Position numbers and translations under genes: made by a program. Of a stretch of DNA of 64,000 nucleotides, positions 1 to 12,213 are shown piece by piece. The notes beneath the pieces were generated by a model that was given only the letters and a program-made list of their open reading frames with translations, searched no databases and was not told where the DNA came from. Within the stretch, counting starts at the first letter, position 1; each line of letters opens with the position of its first letter. This DNA is from Otis tarda (lineage: Eukaryota; Chordata; Aves; Otidiformes; Otididae): positions 5,174,001 to 5,238,000 of the forward strand of contig CM048575.1 in NCBI GenBank assembly GCA_026413225.1, given 5' to 3'.

Positions 1-2377
1 CAGCTGTCCCAGGGGAGCAGGGCTTGCTCCGGCCGTGCCACGGCCCTGGTGCTCGCACCCTGCGGCTCTGCTCTGGTTTGCTGGCACCGGGTCCCGAGAG
101 TGCGTGTGGGGCTGGGGGACGGTGCGTGTTTGGGGAGTAGCACCTGCCTCAGATGGTTCAGCGGTGCGAGAGCCCCAGAGCCCTCAGTGGGTTTATCCTG
201 CCCCGGCGACACGGGGAAATGCTGGTGCTTGGTTTGGGTTTGAGGATCGAGGCATGCGGAGCGATGGTGCGGGAGGCTGGGTCCATGTCATCAGTAAAAC
301 ACAAGGCTTCTCCCGTCAAGTTGTTCTTCCTGCCTTCACGTTCTCTGACATCCTCTGACCCCGCGTCACAGGACAGCAGAGATAACGCACAGCCCATTGA
401 GCAAACATGGCAGCTCCCCGCTCCGGCGTACGGCGGCTCCCAGGGTAGGAGGACTCATTAGAGGCTCGTTTATTACAGACACACCTTGGAAAGTTCCCTT
501 CACCAGGGCTGGGAGGAGGAGGGTTGCTAATTTGATTTTCACTCGTTGCCAGAAGAAAGGTCCCCGGTGACTTCAGGGAGTGAAGGTGAGTGGGGCGGCA
601 GAGGAGGCGGCCATGGGTGAGAAGCGGCCAGGAGCCGTGCGCGGCCATGGGAGCTGCTGCCCGGCCGGGTGAACACCTCACAGGGTGTCCCAGAGAGGAC
701 GCGGAGGGCAGACCTGGGGCAGCAGGTCCAGTTTGGCACCCTGGCACCCATCTGGCTCCCTTGCTCAAACCACCCTGAGTGCCTGCCTGGTCTCCAGTAA
801 GACTGGAAATTGCCCAGCCTGGCCCAGGCCCCCTTGTTCCGCAGCAGCGAGCGCGGGGCTGCCGTTGGGGCTCTGGAGGACGGGCCCGGCAGAGCGGTGG
901 CCCCAAGCCCGGGCTGCTCGCAGGGGCACGCCGTGGAGCTGCTCCCACGGATGCAGCCACGTGCACCATCCTGCGGCGCTGGAGGGCACGGAGCGGCCAG
1001 CGGAGCCGGCAACGGCCGGGGCAGCAGCTGGGTAACGAGAGCGTCTGAAAAGGGACTTTGTTCCCCCTCCGTTGGTCACGTAGCCATGTGGGAACACTAG
1101 ATTTATTCACCGGCAGTCCTATCGGCGCATACCAGGCTTGACAACAGCTGGGAGCTGTGTGGATTGACCAAGAATAGCCCTGGGGAGCTCGCTGCCGTGA
1201 GTCAGAGCTGTCTGGATCGGCTCCTGCCCCGGAGACGGCCGCTGCGCCGGGGCGCCTGCGAGCAGGGAGGCGTGGAGGCTGGCGGTGAGCTCCCTGCCCC
1301 ATTAAATGCGAAACTGTAGATTGAGCCATAATAGCTCTTTCTGAAGTGGGTGGGTTCGCAAAGAAAACTGCAGCGTGCAGCACTCTGCAGCTGACTGCTC
1401 CGACGTAATTCCATGGGCTTGTCTACACTTGATAGCAACCTGTATTAGAGAAGGGTGTGATTTTGCAAGTGGAAAACTCCATATTTAGGAATAACCAGGT
1501 TAAACTAAACAGAAGGAGGATACTCCTGCTCTGGAGTGCTCCAAAGAAAGCAAAATATTCTGACAAACCTCTCGTCTGAGAGGGAGATGAGGCGGCGAGA
1601 GATGACTGATCTCCTGCGTGCAAAACCCCAACACCTCTGTTTGTAAACACCCCCCTCCCCGCTTTCTCCCTGAAGAGCGTTCGTAGTTGGAGCAACATGC
1701 GCAAAAGGGTTTGCTGGGATGGGGCTTCATAGCCAGGCACGGCGTGGGGTGCCTGATTTCTGCTTCCCCGTGGAGCAGCTGCTGTCAAGTTCTGGAGAAG
1801 TTCCAGAATCTGGAAGGCTGACAGCCCCACAGGCAGAGCATCAGGAGGGATCTTGCCCTTGGTCCAGGGCCACGCTGGTGGCTGAGCGTGGGCCTCTTGG
1901 CAGACAGCTCTCCCTCAAGGTGGCTGGCTCTCTGATGCGATGCTGGATGTGCACGCACACGGCGTGTCCGTGGTTTCAGTGCCAAATCAAAACTTTTCAT
2001 GCAAAAAATTTCTCTCTTTTGGTCATCATTTACCCTTTGCTTCCCAGCCAGGAGGCAGTCGGTGAGAAGCTTGACTACATGCTTACGTGCCTAGGTTTCT
2101 CTGAGCCGTGCCTAAGTCCTCCAGCTGTTGAACTTGAGTATAAACCTCAGGCAAGATTCATCCCAGGGGCTGAATGTGTGCAGGCTTTTTCGGAAGTGTG
2201 TACAGCCCCGGGGCAGCTGCAGCAGCTCAGGTCTGCGTCCTGCGCTGGTAGCGGCCGTTTGGCGGCTCTGCGCAGGAACTGGTGGTCCTGGCCCTCTGGA
2301 GATGGCAGGGCTGTGCAGGGACATCTCGGGCAGCGTAAGCTGACACTGACCCAGCATCTCCGCTGATCTCTCAGCAG
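1..2377 (+). promoter_or_regulatory. FHL3 upstream region / possible 5' UTR
   Basis: I can support no coding exon here. Both strands have long open frames, but they follow the high GC content and match nothing I recognise. The stretch should hold the FHL3 promoter and any non-coding first exon. The first coding exon is preceded by a good acceptor (AG at 2376-2377), which suggests at least one upstream non-coding exon whose donor I cannot fix. A TATA-like TATAAA lies at 2139-2144, and a CArG-like element with one extra A/T (CCATATTTAGG) at 1479-1489. UTP11, the head-to-head neighbour of FHL3 in human, is not visible. Confidence 0.4.
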
Positions 2378-2403
2378 GTGAAGGAGGCCCTCAGGCTGGC
2401 ACC

Positions 2404-5323
2404 ATGACGGAGTGCTTTGACTGCGACAACTGCAAGGAGTCCTTGTATGGGCGCAAGTACATCCAGATGGACAACGGCCCGTACTGCATCCCCTGCTACG
2501 ACGCCCACTTTGCCAACACCTGCGATGAGTGCAAGGAGCTGATCGGCCACGACTGCAGGGTGAGTATGGGACCCCGCGGCCGGGCAGGGCGGTTCCCTAG
2601 GGCGATCGGTCTCCTCCTCATCTCCGCTCTCCTCCCCAGGAGCTGTATTACGAGGATCGCCATTACCACGAGCACTGCTTTCGTTGCTTCCGCTGTGACC
2701 GTTCTCTGGCTGACGAGCCGTTCACCTGCCAAGGCGAGGAGCTGCTGTGCAATGACTGCTACTGCAGCGAGTTCTCCTCCAAGTGCATTGCCTGCGAGAA
2801 GACGGTCATGCCAGGTAGGAGCGGGCAGGCTCGAGCACTGCGGTTTGTTTGTGGTCCCAGTGGCGTTGGCCAGGGCTGTGGGGGTCTAGCACCAGGGCAG
2901 CAAGGAAGAGAGCTGAATTTCTGCTCTCCTGCCCCACTGTCGCTGCATAGAGTGGGCCAGGCATTTTGCTTGTCTGGCAAGACAGCAGGGTCCCGAGCTG
3001 CTATCACCACAGCAGCCCTGTCTGTCTGTTCCCCTTTGTCGTGGGGAAGTGAGCTGGGGAGGAGATAACAAAGGGTTTCCTGGGCATTTTCTGCTGTGTG
3101 CTGACAAGAAGAGAAGGAATGACTGAAGGTGTGTGAGCGTCTCTGGAGATGGCCTGAGGCAAAGGAGTGTCTTTGCTTGGCCATTCTGGCACATATTCAG
3201 ATGGAGGTTACAACAGGCTCTCTGCCGTGGCCTGTGTGCCGGTGCTGGGGGCATGTTCCTGCAGCCCTCCCCTCCGCAGCTGCCTGCGGTCCTGCGCTGC
3301 CATGGGGAAGGCAGGCACCGAGGCGGGTGTGCAGGACCACAGTTCATCCTGCGCAGCCTCCCGTGTCCCCTGCGTGCGCGTGTGGTGCTCCCCCTGTCAT
3401 ACAGAACGGCTCTCTCCGCAGGGTCCCGTAAGCTGGAGTACAACGGACAAACCTGGCACGAGCATTGCTTCATATGCAGCAGCTGCCAGCAGCCCATCGG
3501 GTCACGATCCTTCATCCCAGACAACAAGGATTATTACTGTGTCCCCTGTTACGAGAGCAAGTTCGCTCCTCGCTGCACTCGTTGCAAAAAGGTATGTCTG
3601 GCCCGACAGCCCAAAGCCCCCGAGTTCTCTGATCCAGGGACGTGTTCCTCGCTCCTGTCTGAGCCCCACCAGAGAAGGGTATGGGCACCAGCACCCTGAC
3701 TACATCAGCGCCCTGTCATGCACTGCAGCCGTTTCCCAGTGCGCGCGTGTCACCGGTGGGCGCTCTCTTCCTGCAGACCCTGACCAAGGGAGGAGTGACT
3801 TACCGGGATGAGCCGTGGCACAAGGAGTGTTTCGTCTGCACGGGCTGCAAGACCCCTCTGGCCGGCCAGCAGTTCACCTCCCAGGATGACAACCCGTACT
3901 GCATCAAGTGCTTTGGGAACCTCTACGCCAAGAAGTGCAGCGCCTGCACAAAGCCCATCACAGGTGAGCAGAATGGCCCCAGTTACGAGGTGCTTCCGCA
4001 GAGCAGGACGTGACCTACCTGCCCTGTTTCCAGGCGACTTCTCTGGGTGAAGCTGCCCTGCCCTGTGATGCTCATACATGTCTCCACCATTCAGGCTTGC
4101 TTCAGGGTCTCCAGGCACTTCAGGCCTCCCAGGGACAAATGTTGGGGAGAGCAGGGTGCCCTCAGGCGTGTTCCCCACAGAAGTAACTGCAGCTGCTTTC
4201 TGAGGAAGCCCATGAGAGAGGATCTCTCTGTTGCAGTGCTCCTAGGGCTTGTGTCCCTTCAGCTGCATCTTTCAGAGCGGTGAACTGCACTTCCTGGGAG
4301 GAATTCCCTCTGCCCAGGGTTAAAGGCTCCCAAAGCGACCCCTCGCAGTGTGATCCTGTGTCTCTAGCTTGTCTTGTCTGAGTCTGGTTGCCACATCTTG
4401 TGGAAAGATTGTTCACAGATAGGGAAAGCCAGAGACTTCCAGCCATAGCTGGAGCAGCAGCTGCTGCAGGGGAGCCTGGAGCCTCAGACAGGGGAAGCAG
4501 GGGGTCCTCTTCTGCAGAGACTCCAGAGAGGGTCTGGCCTCCTTCCTGTCCTCTCCCACCTGACCTTTCCCCTTGCAACTCGTGTCTCTTGCTGCTGGGA
4601 AGGCAGGCAAAGCTGTGAATCAGCTGGTGACTCAGAGGATGACTCTGGCTGAGGACAGGACAGCTCCTGGGCACCCTGCTTCCCGTCTGGTGCTTATCAG
4701 TTTGTCGCAGTCCCGGGGAGAAGGGGGTCACAGCCCACGAGTCGAACCACTGCTGGCAGAGGAAGGAAGCTGCCTGTGGAGCCTCCCCCGGGAGGGCTCT
4801 TCCCAGGATTTCACTAGCGCTGTCCTTGGAAGGAGCTGCTCCAGGCAGTGCTGTCAGGAGCTTCCAACAGCCCCCTCCTTCCCTGTGATGGTGCAGCTCC
4901 GCTCCCTGCTCCTCTTTGGGAGAAAATGGTGATTCTGGTCTGAGGATCCCAACCCTGCAAAATCTGCTGCGAAATCATTTTGGTCCTCTTCCCCGCCAAG
5001 AGCGGAGATTCGTATTTGAGATGTGTTCGATACTGGGCGGTGTTTGGGTGCCACAGTGCAGCGCTGCGGGTGAAGACCTGACTCGGATGAGCAGGCCAAG
5101 GCTTGGTCGGTGCGGGAAGCTCATCCTGGTTTCCCCAGGGGTTCTAACGGTGCGTTCTGTCCCTCCCGCAGGCTTTGGCGGTGGTAAATATGTCTCCTTT
5201 GAGGACCGTCACTGGCACCATAATTGCTTTAACTGCGCCCGCTGCAACACCTCGCTGGTCGGGAAAGGCTTCATCCCTGACAACGACGAGATCCTGTGCC
5301 GCGACTGCAGCAGCGACCTATGA
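2404..5323 (+). CDS. FHL3: FHL3, four and a half LIM domains protein 3 (5 coding exons, 279 aa)
   Basis: Coding exons are 2404-2559, 2640-2814, 3422-3591, 3777-3963 and 5172-5323. Joined, they give 840 nt with consistent phases (0, 1, 0, 1). The product is an N-terminal half LIM (Cys 7, 10, 28, 31) followed by four full LIM domains with C-x2-C, H-x2-C and C-x2-C/D zinc ligands. It follows the human FHL3 protein almost residue for residue; segments such as ESLYGRKYIQ, RSLADEPFTC and GGKYVSFEDRHWHHNC separate it from other FHL members. Length is 279 aa against 280 in human. The start ATG has an adequate context (GCACCATGA) and matches the family start. FHL proteins have no enzymatic activity; they are adaptors in nucleus and cytoplasm that bind transcription factors and actin-linked partners, FHL3 mainly in skeletal muscle. 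The last residues (CSSDL) differ from human (from memory). The last intron, about 1.2 kb, is the longest. Confidence 0.97.
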
Positions 5324-5525
5324 GCCTCCGAGGACACCACGGGGCAGGGGCTTTCTCTATTCTTCAGGGTCTTTGTGCCAGATTCCCCAACAACATTTCA
5401 GGGGCAGGGCACGAGGCACAGGAGATAGGGGCTGCCCCTGAACCATGGTGTGTTCAGGGGGTTCCTGTGCCCCTCCCTGAAGGCTAGAGTACGCTATGCT
5501 ATGGCTCTGTGCAGAGTCAGAGCTA

Positions 5526-5531
5526 AATAAA
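5526..5531 (+). terminator. FHL3: FHL3 polyadenylation signal
   Basis: A canonical AATAAA lies about 200 nt after the FHL3 stop codon and is followed by GT-rich sequence. A second AATAAA at 7148-7153 could end a longer 3' UTR; the T-rich, 3'UTR-like stretch at about 6830-7150 leaves that open. Confidence 0.7.
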
Positions 5532-8500
5532 GTTGAAAAAGGAGCTTCAAGAACCCCCATTATTTACTCTTTCCTTTTGCTTCCTGTCTGACCAGGCATG
5601 AGCTGAGCCCAGGGCCCCAGCTGAGCAAAGGGCAGCGGCAGCAGCTTCAGCGTTGGGCTGCTGGATCTGCGTGCTGGCAGTGTGTATTTGCTCCCTCTGG
5701 CACAGTGCTGACTTTTCTCTTTTCCCCGTGTGCTTCCCTTGCTCTGTGTGACAGAAGGCAGCAGCTCCAGGTCCCCGTGGCGTGGCCGTGCTGGCCTGCG
5801 TGGCGGATGGCTTTGCAGCAGCCTTTCCGCTTGCGCGGCTGGCTTCTGGCAACCCAGGTGTGATGGGCGCGCTCTGCCCCGATCTGGAGTTTCGGGGACA
5901 CCAGGCTGGAGAGTGGCCAGGAGAAGAGCGTGTGTCCTGCCAGATGGGATCCACCTCCAGATTTCTGTAGCCCGCTCGCCGTTTGCTGGCCAGACCCTTT
6001 GCTCTACACGTGTCTCACTCGGATGTGGATGAGGAGCTCAAATCGCTCGCAGGTACGGGGTGTTCTGCCCCCCCCAGCTCCCTGTCCCATTCCCATCCAT
6101 CTGTGCCGAGATCTCCCACGGCCGCCTTTGCATTGTCTGAGCTGGAGCTGGTGGGCATTGGCCCACCGGTGGTGTCCCCCCGTGAGATGTGCTTGGCTGA
6201 GCCCCAGAGAAGGGTGCGCTGAAGGCTGAGAGCACCGAGGGCTTTATTCCTGCTCCATCCCTCTCATGGGGAGCCGTGGGACGGGGACTGCCTCACTGAC
6301 CTCAGCTGCCAGCAGCACACGCTGGAGTCCTTCCCTTAATTTGGGGAGGGGAGCGTTGTTCGTAGGCTGTGGCTGCTGGGAGCACCAGAGGGGAGGCTTT
6401 GTGGGACGCAGGGCTCCAGCGCAGAGATCGGCCAAGGGGGCAGTCGGGGTGTCCACAACCCGCTCCTGCCAGGCCTGAGCGTCCCCTGCTGCGGCTCCCC
6501 AGCTGCCCTCACCCCTCACTGGGTCCCAAACAAGAAGCAAAGCAAAGGTGGCACCTGGGCTGCCCTGAGGAAGGGCTTTGCGTCTCCCAAGTCCCTGCGT
6601 TGGCCCTAACGGTGCAAAGTAGGACGTCTTGAGCCATCCCAGACTCACGCAGGGGCTTGAGCCATCCCTGCCCCATGGCTGAGCTGGCTCGGGGCCCCCT
6701 AAGGCCGCTCCGCCGGGGGATGCTCGTGCCTGCCTTCTCGCTGCGTCCCTTTCGTGTCTGCCTTGCTGGGGCACTTACGCTGACCCTGCTTTCCTGCTTA
6801 GACAGCCACGTGCTTTTCTGAAAGCATTTCTTGTGTTGTTTTTTTTGTTTTTGGTTTTTTTTTCCTTTTGTACTCTTTTGCCATGAATATCTGTCATTTT
6901 GTAACCAACTGCAGGATGAAGGGGCTAGCCCCCCACCCCCTTCCCAGGCTTGATTTAGGCACAGAAAACGTTATGCATGTCCAGGTGGTGTTAATGCTGT
7001 CCGCAGATCTGTGTTGAACTGTCGTTTGAAAGCTTTGATGCAGGCAAATCAGAGTTTGTGTGTTTGCTATTCGGAGGAGCTTGGAGCAGTCTCTAGAAGG
7101 AAGTGTCCTAAACCTCAGCCTCCTGTGTATTTCCTACAGCTTTATATAATAAACCGTTTCAGTGACGCACGCTCTCGTGTGTTTCTTGAACAGCAGGCAC
7201 AGGGCAGAGCGCTGTCTGAACCGGTGTGGCGGCTCCATGCTCGGCCTGCTCCTTGCCCCTAACACCGAACTGGGGAGGGTCGGTCCCCGCAGTCCCTGTG
7301 CCTCCCCCTCCCCAAACCACAGCCCCAGAATCAGCTGTACTGGTCCCATGGGTTACAGCCGAGGAACAGCAGCTCCCTTGTCCTGCTGCGGGGCTGCGGT
7401 GGGTTCCTGGGGCCGGGGCTGCCCCTCTGTCTGTCCGTACCTGCTGTGTGTCCATCCGCACAGGCTGTTCTGCAGGACAGGCCTGAGCAGGACTCGGCCG
7501 GCGCTGCTGGGGTGTGATGCCTCCGGGCCAGGCTGCCACAGGATCTGCTCTGGATTGCTGCGATACCAAATCGCATCCCGTCGTGCAGGCCAGCTTGCTT
7601 CCCCACGATCCGCGCTCCCAGTCTGCACACGCGGGATCTCGGGAGGCGGTTTGGTGGGGACGCTGCTGCAGTCTCCAGTCAGGGTAACAGTGGTCTCCTC
7701 CTGGCAGCCTTCCCCAGAGCGCTGCATGCTCATTACTCACTTTTATCAGCTGGGGAGCCATTTATTCCCTGAACATCTGAAACTGTTTTCCACAGATTCC
7801 TTTACATTTACTAACAGCTGCCACAACTTCCTCTGGGCTTGCCTGCCCCGGCCCCGGCGCCCCACTCCCTTCCCCCTGCGCGGGGGCTCGGCCGCCGCTC
7901 TGCGCGCACGTTCCTGGCTCCTCCAAAGGCTCCTGCTCTGGCAGCTGACGGGGTTTGTGAAGCAAGATTTTTGTTGCTGCCCTGTGACCCGCAGAGCCAG
8001 GCTCTGGTTTTGCTGCTGCTCGGCCCCAAAGGGTGAGCGAGCAGCCCCAGCCCGGGCGGTTTCCAGCTGAGCCTGTCCTCCAGCTCGCGCACCACAAACC
8101 CTTGTTTCTGCAGCGCTGTTTCCAGGGATTAACCACAAAAGGTTTCTGTACAAAGGGCCCCCAGGCTCCTCTTTCAGTCAGCCTCAAGAACCTCACGTTT
8201 TTAGCCAAAAAAGGAAATGACCCAGCTGCACGTAGCACTGGAACATCTGGATTTTATCCCTGTCATGAATGGGTCATGGCTACGCACGGCCCAGTGCCTG
8301 ATTTACAGGAGGGGGAGGGTGATGTCATGCACAAACATCCCCCGAGACTCTCTGAGTGCGGGGCTAAAACAGTCATGAAAATATTGTTGAGCGCAGGCGA
8401 GCAGCGCAGGGGGGAGGGCTGGGCTGGGGCTGCCGCGCGAGGTGAGGTGGGAGCGGGGAAAATCGCTGGGAGCCCAGGACGGTACTGGGGGTGCAGAGAG

Positions 8501-11500
8501 AGCCCCCCGTGTTAACCAAACATGCCCGAGCCGCGCGGCCCGGTGTGAGCTCAGCCGCAGGGCTTGGGCAAGGATGGGCACGAGGACAGGGACGTGATGC
8601 CCCTTGGTGCCTGGAAGCAGCCTTGTGTCAGGCCCAGGGCACCAGAAGCAGCCCAGCTCAGCGGCGACGACGGCTGCTCGCTGCTGGCCGTGCAGCCGTG
8701 CCCGTGCTGGGCGCGTGCCGGCTGCGTGCTTGGAGACGGACACGGCTGCTCCTGGCTCGGGCTCGCCACGGGCAGCGGTTTCACTTCCCAGGGGTTTGTT
8801 CTCTTTCCAGTCAGATTTTCCCCGGAGGATAGCTGAGCCGCTGGCGTGTTGGGTACCGCCCGCGCGGCAGCGACGTGTGCCGGTGTCCCAGAGCCGCACG
8901 GCTAGGGGGTGAGCTCTGCCTGCGGCCGGGCGGGAGCGAAGGGCTCTTTTCAGCTCCCAGCTGCCTGCCGGCGTTTGCCCCTTTTCCAGCGGTGGCTCCG
9001 CGCGGGTTCTGGCAGCGTGTTGGATCGCTCTGCCGGCAATGCTGTGTCTGAGCTGCCCAAACCCAGCGTGGGCCTGCCGTGGCTGCTCTCGCGGCCCTCC
9101 AGGTGACCGGCCAGAAGGCTCGGATGGTGCCGGGTGAAGCTGGAGGCTCGGGCTCTGCCCCACGTCTCCAGGGCAGCCGCTGCAGTCCCAGGGCTGGGGG
9201 GAGAGCGGGTGTTACAGGGGGAACAGCTCTCCTTCGTCTCTGACCATAGGAGGTAGGGATGCGCTTAGAGGCAGGCTGAACCCTGCAGCCATCCTGTGAA
9301 TGCTCCCCCAGGTCTTTTTTATTGTCCCTTTGTCCCCACCCTGCCAGGGCAGCGCCTAGTGAAGGTCCTGGGGAGGCGGGGAAGGAGTGGTAGCTCAGCT
9401 CACGTAGGTTTTCTCCCACCATCCCACCTTTCCCTCCAGGAAAACTGGGCGATGTCCCTCCCCGGTCTGTCCCGCAGCCCCGGGCACAAAGGCTGCTGCT
9501 GCGGCACAGGGCACCGCGGGGCTGCGGGGGCTGCGCTGCTGCCCCGGAACAGGAGGGCACCTCCTGGAGCAAACCTTCTCCCAGGTGGGGTGAGGAGGAG
9601 GGAGCCCACGCCGGGGCTGGGCTTGTCCCACCTCCACCCTCCCGATGCCCGCAGCACAAAATAAAGAGGCCATGTGTTTGGATGGGGCGCTGCTGGATTT
9701 CAACTCCTTCCCTTTCCAGGGACGAAGTTTCATGCAAAGGGAAATGGAAGAACACTAAGTTCAGAATCTTATCTCTGTTTTTATTTTTAGACAGGCCCTC
9801 ATGAGGGAGAAATGACGTACTTTGGGGCAGCCTGTAGTGCAGGAGTGTAATTAAAGACAATATTCTTACCTTCAGTATCGCTCTCTCCTCGGTGAATCGG
9901 CTGTTCCCAGGGCAGGATCATGTTTATCTGCCATAATTAAGCCCAATTTTTTTTTTTTGGTTGTTGCTTTTGGCTTAAAGTAATTTATCACGCATAGTAG
10001 AAAAATATGAATAATTTATTTGTGAGTTAAAATTTAATTACAGCTTTGCATTTGGCAAAGTGGGGGCAAAGCGCTGGCGCGATCTCTCCTTGGCGTTTAG
10101 GGCGGATCCGAAGAAGGCAATTAAAACCCAAGTGAAAGTGGAAGGTTGCAGCCACGGCTTCTGCGGGAGGACTTCCACCAGGACTGTGTCCCTCAAGCGC
10201 AGTCGTGCTGCTGAAAGCCCGTCGGGCAGCAGGAGCCGGCGCTTCCCAGGTACCAGGGGCAACGGCTCTGACCCAGGAGAGGCAGAGCAAGGGCTGCGTG
10301 CGACCAGACCGGACACGTTGGGTTCCCTCAGGCCTGTTCCAGCTCGGACTCTGATTCACGACGCTGAAACGCTGCTGGAGCCCGGCAGCCCCGCCGGCCG
10401 CTGGCAGCCCACCCGCGTGGGGTGGGAGGGTTTTCTCCCCCCGGGCGCGGGGGCTCGTACGTGGGTGGGCGCACGGCGCTGGCCGCGGGCCTGCAGCTCT
10501 GCCCGGGCGGCTGTGACGAGCATGGGTGGGACAGCGGCGTTTGGGACAGGACTTTTGGGGCCCTATTTAGCTTTCTCCTCCTCCATTCCCTCTCTCCCAC
10601 CCCCTGACACCAGCGCAGCCCCTTCCCACCCCTCGGGGTTGCCCCGAGGCTGCTGAGGTGGGAACGGCTTCACAAGCCTCTCCTGCTTTTAACTTTGTCT
10701 CCTTCACTTTGCTGTTGTCCCTTGAGAAAGGTTGTTGTGCCTCCGAGGCTGGGGTCAGCCCTGATCCCAAATCCGACTCAGGGCAGCCTGTGCCACCAAA
10801 TATAGTCAGCGCCCGGGAGAGGCGCGGGCAGGCCCAGAGCGGCTTGGAAGACGGCCACCGCGAGGGCCCCGGCCTGCAGAACCCCCCCGGGCGCTGCGCC
10901 CAGCGGAGCTGCGGTGCCAGGGTGCAGCCGCTGCCGCCCAGGGACAGGCAGGGCACCCGGCAGGCAGAGCTGTGTGGCACCGCGGCTCTCCTGGGCCCCA
11001 GGCTTTCCCTCCTCTCCCAGCAGCGGCTGCCGCACGCCTGCCCCGGCTCTCTGTGCAGCCTGGGCAGCGCGGAGCCCGGCTGCTCCGCATGAAACAGCAT
11101 TTTCTTGGTGATTGCTAGCTATTTGGGAATAATTTACGCTAATGGTCTCATATAAAACGACACTCTGATTTACTAGACTGCCGCGGCAACCCTTTCCTTC
11201 GCCGACAGCCGTTTGCGGGGGCCTTGTGCGCGCAGCCAGCCCCGTGCGCAGGGATCCAGCCCCGCTCCCGGCCACGGGGCTCTGCCTGCGCCTTGCGGGG
11301 GTCCCCTCTCCAGCCCCTTTGCTCTCCCACTGTCAGATTGGCGTCCCCTCCCGCAGAGAGGGCAGCTCCAGGGCCCAGCCCTGGCCCGGAGCGCGGGGGG
11401 CACCCGGGAGGCGAGGGGGCCACAGCTGCCAGGAGCCCCCTGCTCCCAGGCTCTTGCTGAGACGCCCTCTCCCACCGTCCCAGGGAGCCGTGCCCTGCGG

Positions 11501-11879
11501 CAGAGGAGCCTGGCGGTGGAGTGGGGACACGGCCCGTGCACACCCACCCGGATGGGGCCCTGGGGTCCCGGCCAGCGCGTTGCTGCGGCCTCAGCGCGAG
11601 GGGCACACGGTGTGCCACCAGGCCTGTGCCAGAGCAGGACATCGAGCCTGCTGGTAACAGCATTGGTGGAAACGGTGGAAAAACGGGTGCCGGGGAGCTC
11701 TGCAAGCCCCTCCGTGGGCTCCAGTGCCCAGATTCCGTCCAGGTCACGCTGCCGGCACCTTTGGTTTTCTGGCACTCACGCAGCGATCTGCCTCTCCCCG
11801 GCAACAGAACAACTAAACACGGCTGGTAGCTGGGGAGCTGAGGCCGCAGAAGAGCCGGGGAGCGGCTCCCGGGGGAACC
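5532..11879. other. FHL3-SF3A3 intergenic region, no gene supported
   Basis: About 6.3 kb of mostly GC-rich sequence. Long open frames occur on both strands, including a minus-strand one of about 350 codons at 8811-9860. They have low-complexity Pro/Ala/Arg/Gly composition, no domain and no sensible splice structure, so I treat them as composition artefacts. AATAAA occurs at 7148-7153 and 9660-9665. Around 9.70-10.06 kb the composition switches abruptly to AT-rich with homeobox-like TAATTA cores, a candidate regulatory element. A second short AT-rich patch lies at about 11.09-11.17 kb. Confidence 0.5.
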
Positions 11880-12213
11880 CAGCTCCCCAGGCCCGCTCTG
11901 AGGCGGGCTGCGGGCCCAGCCCTGCCCCCGACCCTGCCGCCATGGCTGCAGCGGGCCGGCTGGCTCCCACCGCGGCCTCCGGCTCCCAAAGTTTCGCCCT
12001 TCCCGACACGCGGGGGAAGGCGCCCGGAGGAGCCGGCCGGGTCCGCCCGCCCCACGGGGACAGCCGGAACGTCCCCACCGGGCCGGAACCCCCGCGCCGG
12101 GCGCGGGCGAGGCCGGAACCTTCCGGTGGGACACAGGCCGGGCCGGAACCTTCCGGCGGGGCGCAGGCGGGACCGGAAGGGGAGAACGGCGGCTTCCGGG
12201 CGGGCGGCGGAGG
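11880..12213 (+). promoter_or_regulatory. SF3A3: SF3A3 CpG-island promoter with repeated ETS sites
   Basis: A CpG-dense segment runs directly into the SF3A3 start codon. Five CCGGAA ETS-family cores are visible on the + strand at 12064, 12083, 12113, 12143 and 12173. Two of them pair with an inverted TTCCGG, giving CCGGAACCTTCCGG at 12113-12126 and 12143-12156. There is no TATA box. TATA-less, ETS-driven CpG promoters are usual for housekeeping splicing genes; the regulatory role here is inferred. Confidence 0.65.
12111..12170 (+). repeat. 30-bp direct tandem duplication, two copies, in the SF3A3 promoter
   Basis: 12111-12140 and 12141-12170 are near-identical 30-bp units. Each contains an ETS core, its inverted partner and a GC-rich tail. 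The units differ at only a few positions, which points to a recent local duplication that doubled the ETS pair. Confidence 0.8.

Noticed and set aside
316-1383. Minus-strand open frame of about 355 codons
   Set aside because: GC-rich composition without domains, a plausible start or splice signals; rich in Pro/Arg/Ser as expected from a non-coding frame.
2334-2377. Small intron before the FHL3 start (donor-like GTAAGC at 2335)
   Set aside because: It would be only about 43 nt, below the usual vertebrate minimum; the real upstream donor is not identified.
8811-9860. Minus-strand open frame of about 350 codons
   Set aside because: Same low-complexity composition, spans the start of the AT-rich island, and resembles no family I recognise.
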